A DNA stretch of 26,191 bases from Spirochaetaceae bacterium (GTDB lineage: Bacteria > Spirochaetota > Spirochaetia > SZUA-6 > Bin103): NCBI GenBank assembly GCA_028820215.1, contig JAPPKD010000302.1, positions 1 to 26,191 of the forward strand, written 5' to 3'. Made by a program: the position numbers and the translations under genes. Under the pieces are notes generated by a model, which was given only the letters and a program-made list of their open reading frames with translations, was not told the origin of the DNA and ran no database searches. Of this stretch, positions 1 through 7,745 are shown piece by piece; the stretch's first letter is position 1, and each line of letters opens with the position of its first letter.

Positions 1-32
1 TCAGGAGAACGAACGAATGGCTGCCTGACCTG

Positions 33-725
33 TCACGCTGACGGAATGCACCCGGTGTAGTCGGCCGCCTTGACGTCGAACTCCGGCTCCCGTACCCAGT
101 CACGCTGTGGAGGCTTGGTTCGCCATGCGGAGCTGGTGACCATGTAGCGCACGCCGTCCCAGGTGGCGCGCGCCCGCCGGTGCCACAACGAGTAGGCGGT
201 CAGGTAGATCGAGCCGGCCGGCGCGACCGCCTTCCAGGTGCCGCCGATCTCGCCGTAGTGGGCCATGAAGCGCACCTGGTTGTAGACGTGGTGTGAGCCC
301 GGCACGAACTCGGTCGGCCCCGATTCCAGGGGCGAGTCGGCCGGGTAGTAGAACCACTTCAGCACGTCCAGCTCGGCACCGAAGCGGGAACCGCCGTCGA
401 TGTGCCACTGGTTGGCCTCGGCCGGGCCGATCCCCTTGAAGTAGGTCAGCCAAGTCGGCTCCACGTAATCTGAGCCCAGTAGAGAGCGCATGGCGCCGGC
501 GCCCTCCGGGTTGCGGACCACGCCCTCGAAGAACCACTCCTCGTCGAGCAGCTCCTGCAGCTCGGCCGGCCCGTCGCCGGCGTGATGGTCATCCAGCCAG
601 CGGCGGCAGCGGGCGTTGATCTCCTCCGGGACGACCCCTTCGAGCATCAGGTGCCCGTACTTGCAGAACTCCAGGACCTGCGAGTCGGCCAGTGTGGGCG
701 CACAGTCGTAGGTGCTGTGGTCCAT
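33..725 (-). CDS. PhyH-family Fe(II)/2-oxoglutarate dioxygenase
   Basis: A 230-residue phytanoyl-CoA dioxygenase-like protein, expected to hydroxylate a small organic substrate using Fe(II), O2 and 2-oxoglutarate in the cytoplasm. The iron-binding set is visible: H108 and D110 in the motif WHIDGG, a distal histidine H182 in SLWHRRA, and R193 as the likely 2-oxoglutarate-binding arginine. The VPGSHH segment after the HxD motif is typical of the family. The ATG at 725 lies 2 bases after the TGA of the RraA-like gene, so the two are almost certainly one transcript and translationally coupled. The frame stays open upstream of this ATG, but that part is arginine-rich antisense of the RraA gene. 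At 230 residues it is slightly short for the family, yet no catalytic residue is missing. The substrate cannot be told from sequence. Confidence 0.9.
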   Translation of the reverse strand: MDHSTYDCAPTLADSQVLEFCKYGHLMLEGVVPEEINARCRRWLDDHHAGDGPAELQELLDEEWFFEGVVRNPEGAGAMRSLLGSDYVEPTWLTYFKGIGPAEANQWHIDGGSRFGAELDVLKWFYYPADSPLESGPTEFVPGSHHVYNQVRFMAHYGEIGGTWKAVAPAGSIYLTAYSLWHRRARATWDGVRYMVTSSAWRTKPPQRDWVREPEFDVKAADYTGCIPSA

Positions 726-727
726 GG

Positions 728-1417
728 TCAGTGCACGTGGTACGCGTCGAGCAGCTCCTGCAAGGACACGTCCTGGCGCTCCAGCAGCTCGAACAGCGGC
801 GCCTCCACGTCCAGCACCGCCTGCGCCTGCTCGGGGACGCGATCGGCGATCTCGGCGGGCACGGTCAGCAGTCCGCTCTCGTCTCCGTGCAGCAGGTCGC
901 CCGGATTGATCGTGAGCCCGCAGATCTCCACGGGCACGTCGAAGTCGATGATCGCCGGAATGCCGTGCGAGACGACCAGCCCGGCGGCGAAGAGCTGGAA
1001 GCCCCTTACGCGCCGCTCGATCCCGGCGCGGTCGCGCACGCCGCCGTCGGTGACCATCCCGGCCGCGCCCAGGTGCTGCAACGCCCGCGCGGTCATGTCC
1101 CCGCCGAAGCACGAGCGCAGCCGGTCCTGGCCGACGTGCTTGACGACGTACACGCTCGGCTGCGGCGCGGCGGCGATCCGCTCGAACAGCTCGGTGAGGC
1201 GGTCCGGGCGCGGGTCGGCCGGCGTGGTGGTGTCCGCGATCGCCGTGAACGCGTAGCCGACCAGCGGCGGCCGCTCCGGGAACAGGCATTTCAGATCCAG
1301 GTTCGCGTAGCCGGCGGTGCGGTCGCGCACCGCGAACCGTTCGACGGCGTTGATCACCGTCGGGCTGTCGAACCCTCGCAACGCCTTGATCGTCTCTTCG
1401 CTCACCGCTCCAGCCAT
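728..1417 (-). CDS. RraA-like / HMG aldolase-type protein
   Basis: A 229-residue member of the RraA/4-hydroxy-4-methyl-2-oxoglutarate (HMG) aldolase family. Family members act either as metal-dependent aldolases or oxaloacetate decarboxylases on pyruvate-type acids, or as RNase E regulators; the surroundings favour the enzyme role. Visible motifs are GGDM (105-108), TDGGVRD (123-129) with R128 and D129, and GDLLHGDESG (173-182), which form the pyruvate/Mg pocket. The ATG at 1417 is preceded by a good ribosome-binding site (GAAGGAG, 6 bases upstream). An in-frame ATG at 1462 has no such site, so 1417 was chosen. It is the first gene of a two-gene unit with the downstream PhyH enzyme, 2 bases away. 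Whether it is an aldolase or a decarboxylase is not decidable. Confidence 0.9.
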   Translation of the reverse strand: MAGAVSEETIKALRGFDSPTVINAVERFAVRDRTAGYANLDLKCLFPERPPLVGYAFTAIADTTTPADPRPDRLTELFERIAAAPQPSVYVVKHVGQDRLRSCFGGDMTARALQHLGAAGMVTDGGVRDRAGIERRVRGFQLFAAGLVVSHGIPAIIDFDVPVEICGLTINPGDLLHGDESGLLTVPAEIADRVPEQAQAVLDVEAPLFELLERQDVSLQELLDAYHVH

Positions 1418-1568
1418 CGACAACTCCTTCGTGTTCGGCGCGGGTTGAGACGGAGATGTCATCCCTGACCGGCCGCGACCGGGCAACTCTACCCGCTGGG
1501 GTTCCGCCACGGTAGACGGCGGCCCCGCCGTTGTTGTCCTCGTCGGGTGCTCGTGCGAGCCTCGCGAC

Positions 1569-2288
1569 ATGTCTGACGCTTCACCGACCGACCCGCATGC
1601 AGGCGCCGGCGACATGCGCCTGCCCGAACCGCTGCGCGAAGGCGTGCTGCGCCACCTGGATCATCTGCGCTCCCGGTACGAGGCGCGCGGCTGGGGCGGC
1701 CGCACCGGATTCGGCAGCCGACCGGCCGTGCTGGTCATCGACCTGGCCCGGTTCTGGACGGAGCCGGCGCACCAGATGGGAAGCGAGATGGATCCCGTGG
1801 TCGAATCGACCGTCCGCATCGTGGACGAGGCTCGCGCCCGCTCGGTGCCGGTGTTCTTCTCCACGGCCGCCTGGGACCCTGCCGATCCTCACGGTCCGCA
1901 GAAGCGCAAGCTCACCCTGCGCGTCGACTCCGACGACCTGTCGGTGTTCGACATCGACTCCCGGCTCGCCCCCAGGCCGAACGAGAAGGTATTCCGCAAG
2001 AGCTACGCCTCCTGCTTCAAGGGCACCAACCTGCACGAGATGCTGGCCGCGCTGCGCATCGACACACTCATTATCACCGGGGTGAGCACCAGCCACTGCG
2101 TGTACGCGACCTGTCGGGACGGCGCCGACAGCTACCACCTGATCGTCGCCCGGCAGGCGGTGGGAGACCGCTGCGAGCTGTTCCACGAGGTGAACCTCAT
2201 GGACATCGACCTGGAGCTCGGCGACGTGATGTCGGTCGACGAGGTGCTCGACGGTTTGCGCGCGGTGACCGGCGGCTCAGCCGGCTGA
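1569..2288 (+). CDS. Isochorismatase-like cysteine hydrolase (N-carbamoylsarcosine amidase type)
   Basis: A 239-residue isochorismatase-superfamily hydrolase. The catalytic triad of the amidohydrolase branch is present: D58 in VLVIDLARF, K144 in VFRKSYAS and C177 in STSHCVYAT. This points to hydrolysis of a C-N amide or carbamoyl bond (N-carbamoylsarcosine amidase, maleamate amidase or a relative) rather than a vinyl ether. The N-terminal extension before the core (residues 1-50, containing the RYEARGWGGR segment) also resembles N-carbamoylsarcosine amidases. It diverges from the RraA-like gene across about 150 bases. Its last 12 bases overlap the end of the convergent lyase gene. No strong ribosome-binding site precedes the ATG at 1569; an in-frame ATG at 1614 is an alternative start and would not affect the fold. 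Confidence 0.9.
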   Translation: MSDASPTDPHAGAGDMRLPEPLREGVLRHLDHLRSRYEARGWGGRTGFGSRPAVLVIDLARFWTEPAHQMGSEMDPVVESTVRIVDEARARSVPVFFSTAAWDPADPHGPQKRKLTLRVDSDDLSVFDIDSRLAPRPNEKVFRKSYASCFKGTNLHEMLAALRIDTLIITGVSTSHCVYATCRDGADSYHLIVARQAVGDRCELFHEVNLMDIDLELGDVMSVDEVLDGLRAVTGGSAG

Positions 2289-3641
2289 GAGCACGCCGTC
2301 GACCATCGCGGCGGCATGGCCGAGGTGGTTCGCCGGGTCGAGCAGCCGGTCCAGCTCGTCCGCGTCCAGGTGGCGGCGGATACGCGCGTCGGCGCGCATG
2401 GCGTCGCCGGCATCCTGCCCGCTCTCGTAGGCGTCCATGGTGATCTCGTGCACCAGCGCGTGCGCGCGCTGCCGGCCGATCAGCCGGCCCAGCCGGATCA
2501 TGACCGCCTCGGAGCAGATCGCTCCGGCGGACCGGTGCAGGTTCTCCCGCATGCGCCCGGCGTTCACGGTCAGCCCTGACAGCACGCGCGCGGTGAGCTG
2601 CAGGCATCCGGCCGCCGCGCCGGTCAGGTCCGGCACGTAGCGCCACTCCGCCTGCCACGGCCCCATGTCGCGCTCGTGCTCGTGCAGGAGGCCGGTGAAC
2701 GCCTGACCCACGCCGCCGGTGACGAGCTGGCACAGCGCCATCACCGCCTCGCTGAGCATGGGGTTGCGCTTGTGCGGCATGGTCGAGCTGCCGGTCTTGC
2801 CGGTTTCGTGCGGCTCTGCCAGCTCGCCCACCTCGTCCTTCTGCAGCGCGATCACCTCGCGCGCGATCTTCCCGCAGGTGCCGGCCAGGAACGCCAGCGC
2901 CGCGCACCACTCTGCAATCCGGTCGCGGGCGGTGTGCCACGCCACGGGCGGGTCGGCAAGCCCCAGTCGCTCCATCATCAGCCGCCGCACCTCCGGGCCG
3001 TGCTCGGGCATGGTCGCCAGCGTGCCGGCGGCCCCGCCGAGCTGGCCGGTCAGCACGCGCGGCAGGCACTGCCCGAAGCGGTCGCGGTTGCGCCGCCACT
3101 CGTCGAGCCACACCGCCACCTTCAGCCCGAAGGTGATCGGCACGGCGTGCTGCCCGTGCGTGCGGCCGGCCATCGGCGTGTCGCGGTGCGCGCGCGCCAG
3201 GTCGGCCAGCGCCGACTCGACCGCCGCGGCCGCCCCATCGACGACGGGAGCGGCATCGCGGAGCTGCAGGACGGAGGCGGTGTCCATGATGTCCTGGGTA
3301 GTGGCTCCCCAGTGGACGTAGCCGCCGGCCTCGGCGCCCGCGGCCCGGCCCAGCGCTTCGACCACCGGCACGAGGGGGTGCACGCGTCGTGCGATCTCGT
3401 CGCCCAGCTCGCGCTGATCGAAGCGGTCGGCGCGCGCGCAGCGCTCGATTCCGCGGGCCGCCTCCTCCGGGATCAGTCCCACCCGCGCCTGTGCGTCCGC
3501 CAGCGCCGCTTCCGCGTCCAGCCATCGCTGCAGCAGCCCGTCGCCGGAGAAGATGCTCCGCAGGCGCGCGCCGCCGTGCAGATGGCCGTAGTAGAGGGCG
3601 TCGAGCAGGCCGGCGCTCCGGCCGCCGGCGTCGGCCGTCAC
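2277..3641 (-). CDS. Fumarase/adenylosuccinate-lyase superfamily enzyme (PcaB-like)
   Basis: A 454-residue member of the aspartase/fumarase/adenylosuccinate lyase superfamily, which catalyses beta-elimination or cycloisomerisation of a carboxylate substrate as a homotetramer. The superfamily signature GSSTMPHKRNP is at 284-294, the catalytic TH pair in AGRTHGQHA at 161-162, and HWGATTQDIMDT at 110-121. Length and the short C-terminal region fit 3-carboxy-cis,cis-muconate cycloisomerase (PcaB) or an adenylosuccinate lyase relative. The neighbours are catabolic, so a housekeeping PurB role is less likely. The GTG start at 3641 lies 10 bases after the stop of the upstream DUF4038 gene, in the same operon. 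The end overlaps the convergent hydrolase gene by 12 bases. The exact substrate is unknown. Confidence 0.88.
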   Translation of the reverse strand: MTADAGGRSAGLLDALYYGHLHGGARLRSIFSGDGLLQRWLDAEAALADAQARVGLIPEEAARGIERCARADRFDQRELGDEIARRVHPLVPVVEALGRAAGAEAGGYVHWGATTQDIMDTASVLQLRDAAPVVDGAAAAVESALADLARAHRDTPMAGRTHGQHAVPITFGLKVAVWLDEWRRNRDRFGQCLPRVLTGQLGGAAGTLATMPEHGPEVRRLMMERLGLADPPVAWHTARDRIAEWCAALAFLAGTCGKIAREVIALQKDEVGELAEPHETGKTGSSTMPHKRNPMLSEAVMALCQLVTGGVGQAFTGLLHEHERDMGPWQAEWRYVPDLTGAAAGCLQLTARVLSGLTVNAGRMRENLHRSAGAICSEAVMIRLGRLIGRQRAHALVHEITMDAYESGQDAGDAMRADARIRRHLDADELDRLLDPANHLGHAAAMVDGVLSAG

Positions 3642-3651
3642 GCGGGCAGGC

Positions 3652-5298
3652 TCACGATCCCGAGGGGGTCAGCACCAGCACCCAGTCGTGGAAGGCCGGC
3701 GTCTGCGGCATCGCCCAGCGGCCTTCGGCATCGCCACGGACCTCGCCCAGGTCATGCGCCTGTCCCGTGGACGGGTCGATCAACTCCGCGCGGTGCGTCC
3801 GGCCCGGCTCCAGCTCGCACGCGGCCACCGGCTTCATCACCTCGCACGGCACATAGATCACCCGCACGCCGCCGTCGATGCCGGCTGCGTAGGGCTGGTG
3901 ACGGTCCTCCGCGTCCTGCGCGGGATCGACCCACTCCGGGTGCGGCTCGAAGCGCCACCACGGGAAGCGCTCCAGGATCCGCTTGCCGACGCCGACCTGC
4001 GTGGATCCCGGGAACGACATCGCCTCGTCCCACGGGCGTCCGCCCCAGGTCGTGCCGTGCGGCGATGCGCCGTACGGGCGGTCGCTGCGGTCCACCTGCC
4101 AGATGCCGTTGGCGCCGTAGCTGTAGCCGGCTGCGCCCACCATCATGGTGGACCAGAACTGGAACCGCTGGATGTCGTCGCGGTTGGTGCCGCGGATCAT
4201 CTCGTAGTTGCCCTCGCTGTCCAGCACCGGCATGCGCGGCTCGGCGGCCAGCGCCTTCTCCATCATGTCGACCGCCTGCACGGTGGCCGGATAGCCGTTG
4301 TGGCCGGTCTGCAGCCAGTGCAGGTCCATGATGGACGGATCGTCGACCTGGTCGGTGCCGACGCGGGTCGGGTGGATGGTCAGCAGCCGGCCGTGCCCGT
4401 CGGTCTCCTTGATGTAGCGCGACATGTCGGACCAGACGGCGCGGCGGTCGGCCGGCAGCCACGGCTCGCCGCGGTAGATCCGGCGCTTCATCTCCTGGTT
4501 GGCTTCGCTGGTGTAGAACGGCATCAGAGCCTCGCCGGCCACGCACCAGGCGACGGGGTAGGCGCCCCAGCGGGCGATCAGGTTGCGCCAGTGCGCCTTG
4601 AGGACATCGGCGCCGGCCACGTCCAGGAAGTACCCCCAGAAGCCGACCACGCACGGCACCATGCCGCAGCGGACCAAGTGGGCGATGCGCACGTCGGCGG
4701 CGTCGAAGTACGCCGGGTTGATCGTGGAGAAGTCCTCGGCCCAGGGAAAGCCGCCGTCGCCGGCGCCGCGCTCGTCGAAGGGGTCCATGTCGGGATACAG
4801 CCCGGCCACGAGGTGGATGACGTTGAATCCCTTGGCGGAGCGGTCCGCGGCCAGCTCGCGCACATCGTCCGGCCACCGCAGCCGCCGGCAGAGCCCCATC
4901 CACCACGTGTCGCCGAGCCACAGGAACGGCGTGCCGTCGGCGTGCTCCAGGTGGCGCCGGTCGGCCGCGACCCCGATCGGGCCGTGCCGGAGCAGCGGAT
5001 TGGGCTCGTCTTCGCCTGCGGTGATTTCGAGCTCGCCGGCACGTCCGTGCAGGCCGGCATCGCCCGCGTCCGAGCACCGGGTGCGCCAGCGGTGCGTGCC
5101 CGGCGTTCGGGAGGCATAGCGCGCTCCCCACGCGGAGCCTCCCGCCCAGAAGGCCGGAACCGCCCGCTCGAAACCGTCCGGGCCGGTGACCATCAGGTCG
5201 AGCGTGATCTCGTTGAACGGGTCGGCGCGGTCGACGTCCGACTGGAAGCTCCACTCGGCGACGTGGTTGGCGCGGCATCGGTTCTGGTAGGGGGCCAT
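3652..5298 (-). CDS. DUF5060/DUF4038 glycoside-hydrolase-like protein
   Basis: A 548-residue protein with three parts: an N-terminal beta-sandwich of DUF5060 type (about 10-95), a TIM-barrel of DUF4038 type (about 115-430) and a C-terminal beta domain (about 470-548) resembling the putative collagen-binding domain often found with DUF4038. In the barrel, CVAGEALMPF and PVLDSEGNYE supply two glutamates placed like the acid/base and nucleophile of retaining clan-A glycosidases (GH140 apiosidases are DUF4038 relatives). The tryptophan-rich LWLGDTWWMG is a family hallmark. No signal peptide is visible at the ATG at 5298, so it probably acts in the cytoplasm on imported oligosaccharides or glycosides. 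The open frame continues 46 codons upstream, but that part is low-complexity. A TATACT box lies 7 bases before the ATG. The downstream lyase is co-transcribed. Confidence 0.82.
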   Translation of the reverse strand: MAPYQNRCRANHVAEWSFQSDVDRADPFNEITLDLMVTGPDGFERAVPAFWAGGSAWGARYASRTPGTHRWRTRCSDAGDAGLHGRAGELEITAGEDEPNPLLRHGPIGVAADRRHLEHADGTPFLWLGDTWWMGLCRRLRWPDDVRELAADRSAKGFNVIHLVAGLYPDMDPFDERGAGDGGFPWAEDFSTINPAYFDAADVRIAHLVRCGMVPCVVGFWGYFLDVAGADVLKAHWRNLIARWGAYPVAWCVAGEALMPFYTSEANQEMKRRIYRGEPWLPADRRAVWSDMSRYIKETDGHGRLLTIHPTRVGTDQVDDPSIMDLHWLQTGHNGYPATVQAVDMMEKALAAEPRMPVLDSEGNYEMIRGTNRDDIQRFQFWSTMMVGAAGYSYGANGIWQVDRSDRPYGASPHGTTWGGRPWDEAMSFPGSTQVGVGKRILERFPWWRFEPHPEWVDPAQDAEDRHQPYAAGIDGGVRVIYVPCEVMKPVAACELEPGRTHRAELIDPSTGQAHDLGEVRGDAEGRWAMPQTPAFHDWVLVLTPSGS

Positions 5299-5305
5299 GT
5301 CCGCG

Positions 5306-5311
5306 AGTATA
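5306..5311 (-). promoter_or_regulatory. Candidate -10 box (TATACT), possibly leaderless
   Basis: TATACT on the minus strand ends 7 bases before the ATG of the DUF4038 gene, so transcription would begin at or next to the start codon. No ribosome-binding site lies between them and no good -35 box is seen at 16-18 bases. A similar TACACT box (5342-5347, plus strand) ends 10 bases before the divergent methyltransferase ATG. Leaderless transcription is an inference. Confidence 0.35.
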
Positions 5312-5357
5312 CCGGTCCTTCCATCGGCGAAGAGCGGCGAATACACTGCCGGGACGT

Positions 5358-6194
5358 ATGGCCACGGCGGAACGGGACGCGACCTACACGATGGGGCGGA
5401 GCGAAGGCGAGACCGAGCGCCTGATCGAGCAGGCACACCTGTACGAGAAGATGACGCTACGGATGCTGCGCGACGCGGGTGTCGGCGACGGCATGAAGGT
5501 GCTCGATGTCGGCAGCGGCGCCGGCGACGTGGCCTTCGCTGCGGCGCAGCTCGTCGGACCCGACGGCTCGGTGACGGGGGTGGACGTCAACCCGGAGATC
5601 CTGGACACCGCGCGGGCACGGGCGGAGCAGGCCGGCCACGCCCAGGTCGAGTTCATCGCCGGTGATGCGCGCACCCTGGATCTTCCGGATGACTTCGACG
5701 CGGTCATCGGACGCTTGGTGCTGATGTACCTGGCCGACCCGGCGGAGGCCCTGAAGAGCTTCGCCGAGCGCGTGCGTCCCGGCGGCATCGTCGCCTTTCA
5801 GGAGGCCGAGATGACGCTGTACGAGACCATCGCGCATCCGGCGACGCCGGTCGTCAACAAGCTCGTGGAATGGGGACTGGAGGTGTTCCGCCGTTCGGGG
5901 GCCAACATCGGCATGGGGCTGGAGCTGCAGGGCGCCTTCGTGGAGGCGGGCCTGCCGTCGCCGGTGGCCAACCTGGAGGCGCCGGCCGGTGGAGGACCGG
6001 ACTGGGCCGGCTACGAGTACCTGCAACAGGGCTTCGCCAGCCTGCTCCCGCTGATCGAGTCCTTCGGCATCGCCACCGCAGCGGAGGTCGTCGTGGAGAC
6101 CCTGGCCGAGCGGCTGCGGCAGGAGGCCGCCGCGTCAGGGCGGCTGATCGTGCTGCCGCCGCATGTCACCGCGTACGCCCGCGTGCCCGCGTAG
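5358..6194 (+). CDS. Class I SAM-dependent methyltransferase
   Basis: A 278-residue Rossmann-fold methyltransferase of the Methyltransf_11/UbiE-like group. Motif I is KVLDVGSGAGDVAF (47-60), the acidic residue binding the SAM ribose is D76 in GVDVN, and FIAGDARTLDLP is the motif near the adenine. The C-terminal half has no recognisable substrate domain, so the methyl acceptor (small molecule, quinone-like or other) is unknown. The ATG at 5358 has no clear ribosome-binding site; a TACACT box ends 10 bases upstream. The gene diverges from the DUF4038 gene across 59 bases. The SDR gene follows after 16 bases on the same strand, so the two form an operon. Confidence 0.9.
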   Translation: MATAERDATYTMGRSEGETERLIEQAHLYEKMTLRMLRDAGVGDGMKVLDVGSGAGDVAFAAAQLVGPDGSVTGVDVNPEILDTARARAEQAGHAQVEFIAGDARTLDLPDDFDAVIGRLVLMYLADPAEALKSFAERVRPGGIVAFQEAEMTLYETIAHPATPVVNKLVEWGLEVFRRSGANIGMGLELQGAFVEAGLPSPVANLEAPAGGGPDWAGYEYLQQGFASLLPLIESFGIATAAEVVVETLAERLRQEAAASGRLIVLPPHVTAYARVPA

Positions 6195-6210
6195 GTCGGG
6201 AGGAGGACCG

Positions 6211-6927
6211 ATGGAGATCCGCAAGCGGCTGCTGCTTACCGGCGGCGCGACCGGCATCGGGCGCGCCATCGCCATCGCCTGTGCGCCGCCGGCTGCGGTG
6301 GTCGTGGCAGACGTCAACGTCGAGGATGCCGAACGCACGGTCGAGTCGGTTCGTGCGTCGGGCGGCACCGCCCACTTCGTGCGCTGCGACGTCACCAGCG
6401 AGGAAGAGGTGCGCGCGCTGACTCGGACCACGGAGGAGCTGATCGGCGGCATCGACGCTCTGGTCACCGCCGCCGGCGTGCTGCAGGCGGCGGCCGTGCC
6501 GGTCGAAGAGATCGACCCGGCCGACTGGACGCGCACGGTGGAAGTGAACGTCTACGGCTCGTTCTTCTGCGTCAAGCACGCGCTGCCCGCGCTGCGTGCG
6601 TCGCACTCCGGGGTGGTGATCCTGCTCGGGTCGGGGGCGGGGATCGCTTCCGGCAGCTCATCGGTGCCCTACGCGACCAGCAAGGGAGGCGTCTACGGAC
6701 TGTCGAAGGCGCTGACCCCGCGGCTGGCGGAGGACGGCATCAGGCTCAACCTGCTGATGCCGGGCAGCGTCGACACCCCGCTCAAGCGCTGCGCCGAGGA
6801 GGCGATGGACGCCAGCGGCAAACCGCGCAACCAGGTCCTGGCGGACCCGGCCGGAGTGGCCAAGGTGGCGCGGTTCCTGCTGTCGGACGAGGGGGACTAC
6901 GTCCGTGGCGAGGTAATGACGCGCTGA
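6211..6927 (+). CDS. Short-chain dehydrogenase/reductase, 3' end apparently frameshifted
   Basis: A 238-residue NAD(P)-dependent SDR oxidoreductase. The cofactor loop TGGATGIGRA is at 10-19, the NNAG-equivalent is VTAAGV, and the catalytic Ser/Tyr/Lys set is present with Y and K in YATSKGG. The ATG at 6211 has an excellent ribosome-binding site (GGAGGAGG). The protein stops at YVRGEVMTR, about 10 residues before the usual xVDGGx tail. A different frame just downstream reads ALTISAGLACRYG (6921-6959), which matches that missing tail and stays open to a TGA at 6978-6980. A small indel near 6913-6921 has therefore probably truncated the gene. The core is intact, but the lost tail normally helps shape the active site and the oligomer. 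Second gene after the methyltransferase. Confidence 0.87.
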   Translation: MEIRKRLLLTGGATGIGRAIAIACAPPAAVVVADVNVEDAERTVESVRASGGTAHFVRCDVTSEEEVRALTRTTEELIGGIDALVTAAGVLQAAAVPVEEIDPADWTRTVEVNVYGSFFCVKHALPALRASHSGVVILLGSGAGIASGSSSVPYATSKGGVYGLSKALTPRLAEDGIRLNLLMPGSVDTPLKRCAEEAMDASGKPRNQVLADPAGVAKVARFLLSDEGDYVRGEVMTR

Positions 6928-6963
6928 CGATCTCCGCCGGCCTGGCCTGCAGGTACGGGATGC

Positions 6964-7635
6964 CTACATGTAGGGGATGATGGCGGTGGCCAGCGAGGTC
7001 TCGATCTCCCAGATCGCGGTGGATACCGCCTGACCGATCAGATCGAGCTTGCGCACCTGCTGGATGCGTTCGGAGGCGCGCTCCAGCTCGCGCGGGGACA
7101 GCAGCTTCTTGAAGATCCCGCAGGCGTTGGCCAGGCAGATGATCACGATGTCGCGCGGCTCCGGGATCTCGTCGCTGAACAGCACGCCCATGATCCGCTG
7201 CTTCACTTCCCGCTCGGCCTTGCCGCCGATCAGCGGGTAGCGCCGCGACCGGAACACCCACAGGAACCGGTCTTCCTTGCGCTCCAGGATCCCGCGCTCC
7301 ACGAGCCGGTCGAGGGCGGTCTCACGAATGTCGTCGGAGAGGTCGCCGATCCGTTCGACCCAGTACCGGGCGTCGTGCCGCTGCCCGGCGTGCTTGATGG
7401 CCGCGAGGGTCGGATCGAACATCTGGTCCTCCAGCGGCGTGGAGTCCAGCAGCACGAGCTCGTTCAGGTCGGTGTCGATCCGGTCGAGCAGCGCCAGGTC
7501 CATCAGCACGGCGCCGGACAGGGCATACCGTATCGTCGATCCTGACAGGTGCTCGAAGCGCCCACTCTGGTCGTCCAGGAGGAGCAGCATGATCTCCTCC
7601 GCGAAGGTCAGCGAGGTGCTCTGTTCTTGCGCCAT
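6964..7635 (-). CDS. GPP34 (Golgi phosphoprotein 3-like) family protein
   Basis: A 223-residue protein of the GPP34/GOLPH3 family. The signature SLTFAEEIMLLLLDDQSGRF occupies residues 8-27, followed by the all-helical body with LSGAVLMDLALLDRI (about 39-53) and a C-terminal segment containing DIVIICLANACGIF. In eukaryotes GOLPH3 binds phosphatidylinositol-4-phosphate on Golgi membranes; bacterial members, best known in actinobacteria, are of unclear function. The hydrophobic helices suggest peripheral membrane association rather than secretion. The ATG at 7635 has a modest AGGATGG site about 8 bases upstream. A perfect 12-bp palindrome lies 35 bases before the start. It converges on the SDR gene. 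Family assignment is firm; the function is not known. Confidence 0.88.
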   Translation of the reverse strand: MAQEQSTSLTFAEEIMLLLLDDQSGRFEHLSGSTIRYALSGAVLMDLALLDRIDTDLNELVLLDSTPLEDQMFDPTLAAIKHAGQRHDARYWVERIGDLSDDIRETALDRLVERGILERKEDRFLWVFRSRRYPLIGGKAEREVKQRIMGVLFSDEIPEPRDIVIICLANACGIFKKLLSPRELERASERIQQVRKLDLIGQAVSTAIWEIETSLATAIIPYM

Positions 7636-7670
7636 GTTCGATCCATCCTATTTGGGAGAACGCACCTTAC

Positions 7671-7682
7671 CACAAGCTTGTG
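7671..7682. promoter_or_regulatory. 12-bp perfect palindrome upstream of GPP34 gene
   Basis: CACAAGCTTGTG is its own reverse complement and lies 35 bases before the GPP34 start codon, in the 110-base gap after the coiled-coil gene. It could be a dimeric-regulator site over the promoter. There is no T-run, so it is not a good terminator. It could also be chance. Confidence 0.3.
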
Positions 7683-7745
7683 CCGGAGTCTGCGGAATCG
7701 GCGGCGTGGCTATTGCGGGGTCGGGCGCATGGGTACGGTCGCAGC

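Noticed and set aside
1..32. Short GTG frame overlapping the end of the first PhyH gene
   Set aside because: Only 11 codons before a TGA at bases 1-3, with no coding features.
2277..3641. Housekeeping adenylosuccinate lyase (purB)
   Set aside because: The GSSTMPHKRNP signature is shared across the superfamily; operon context and length fit a catabolic PcaB-like enzyme at least as well, so no symbol was assigned.
2197..5436. Long open frames on both strands antisense or offset to the lyase and DUF4038 genes (also over 9.7-11.9 kb and 13.3-16.0 kb)
   Set aside because: Arginine-, alanine- and proline-rich translations without motifs; they arise because high G+C makes stops rare. The opposite frames carry clear family signatures.
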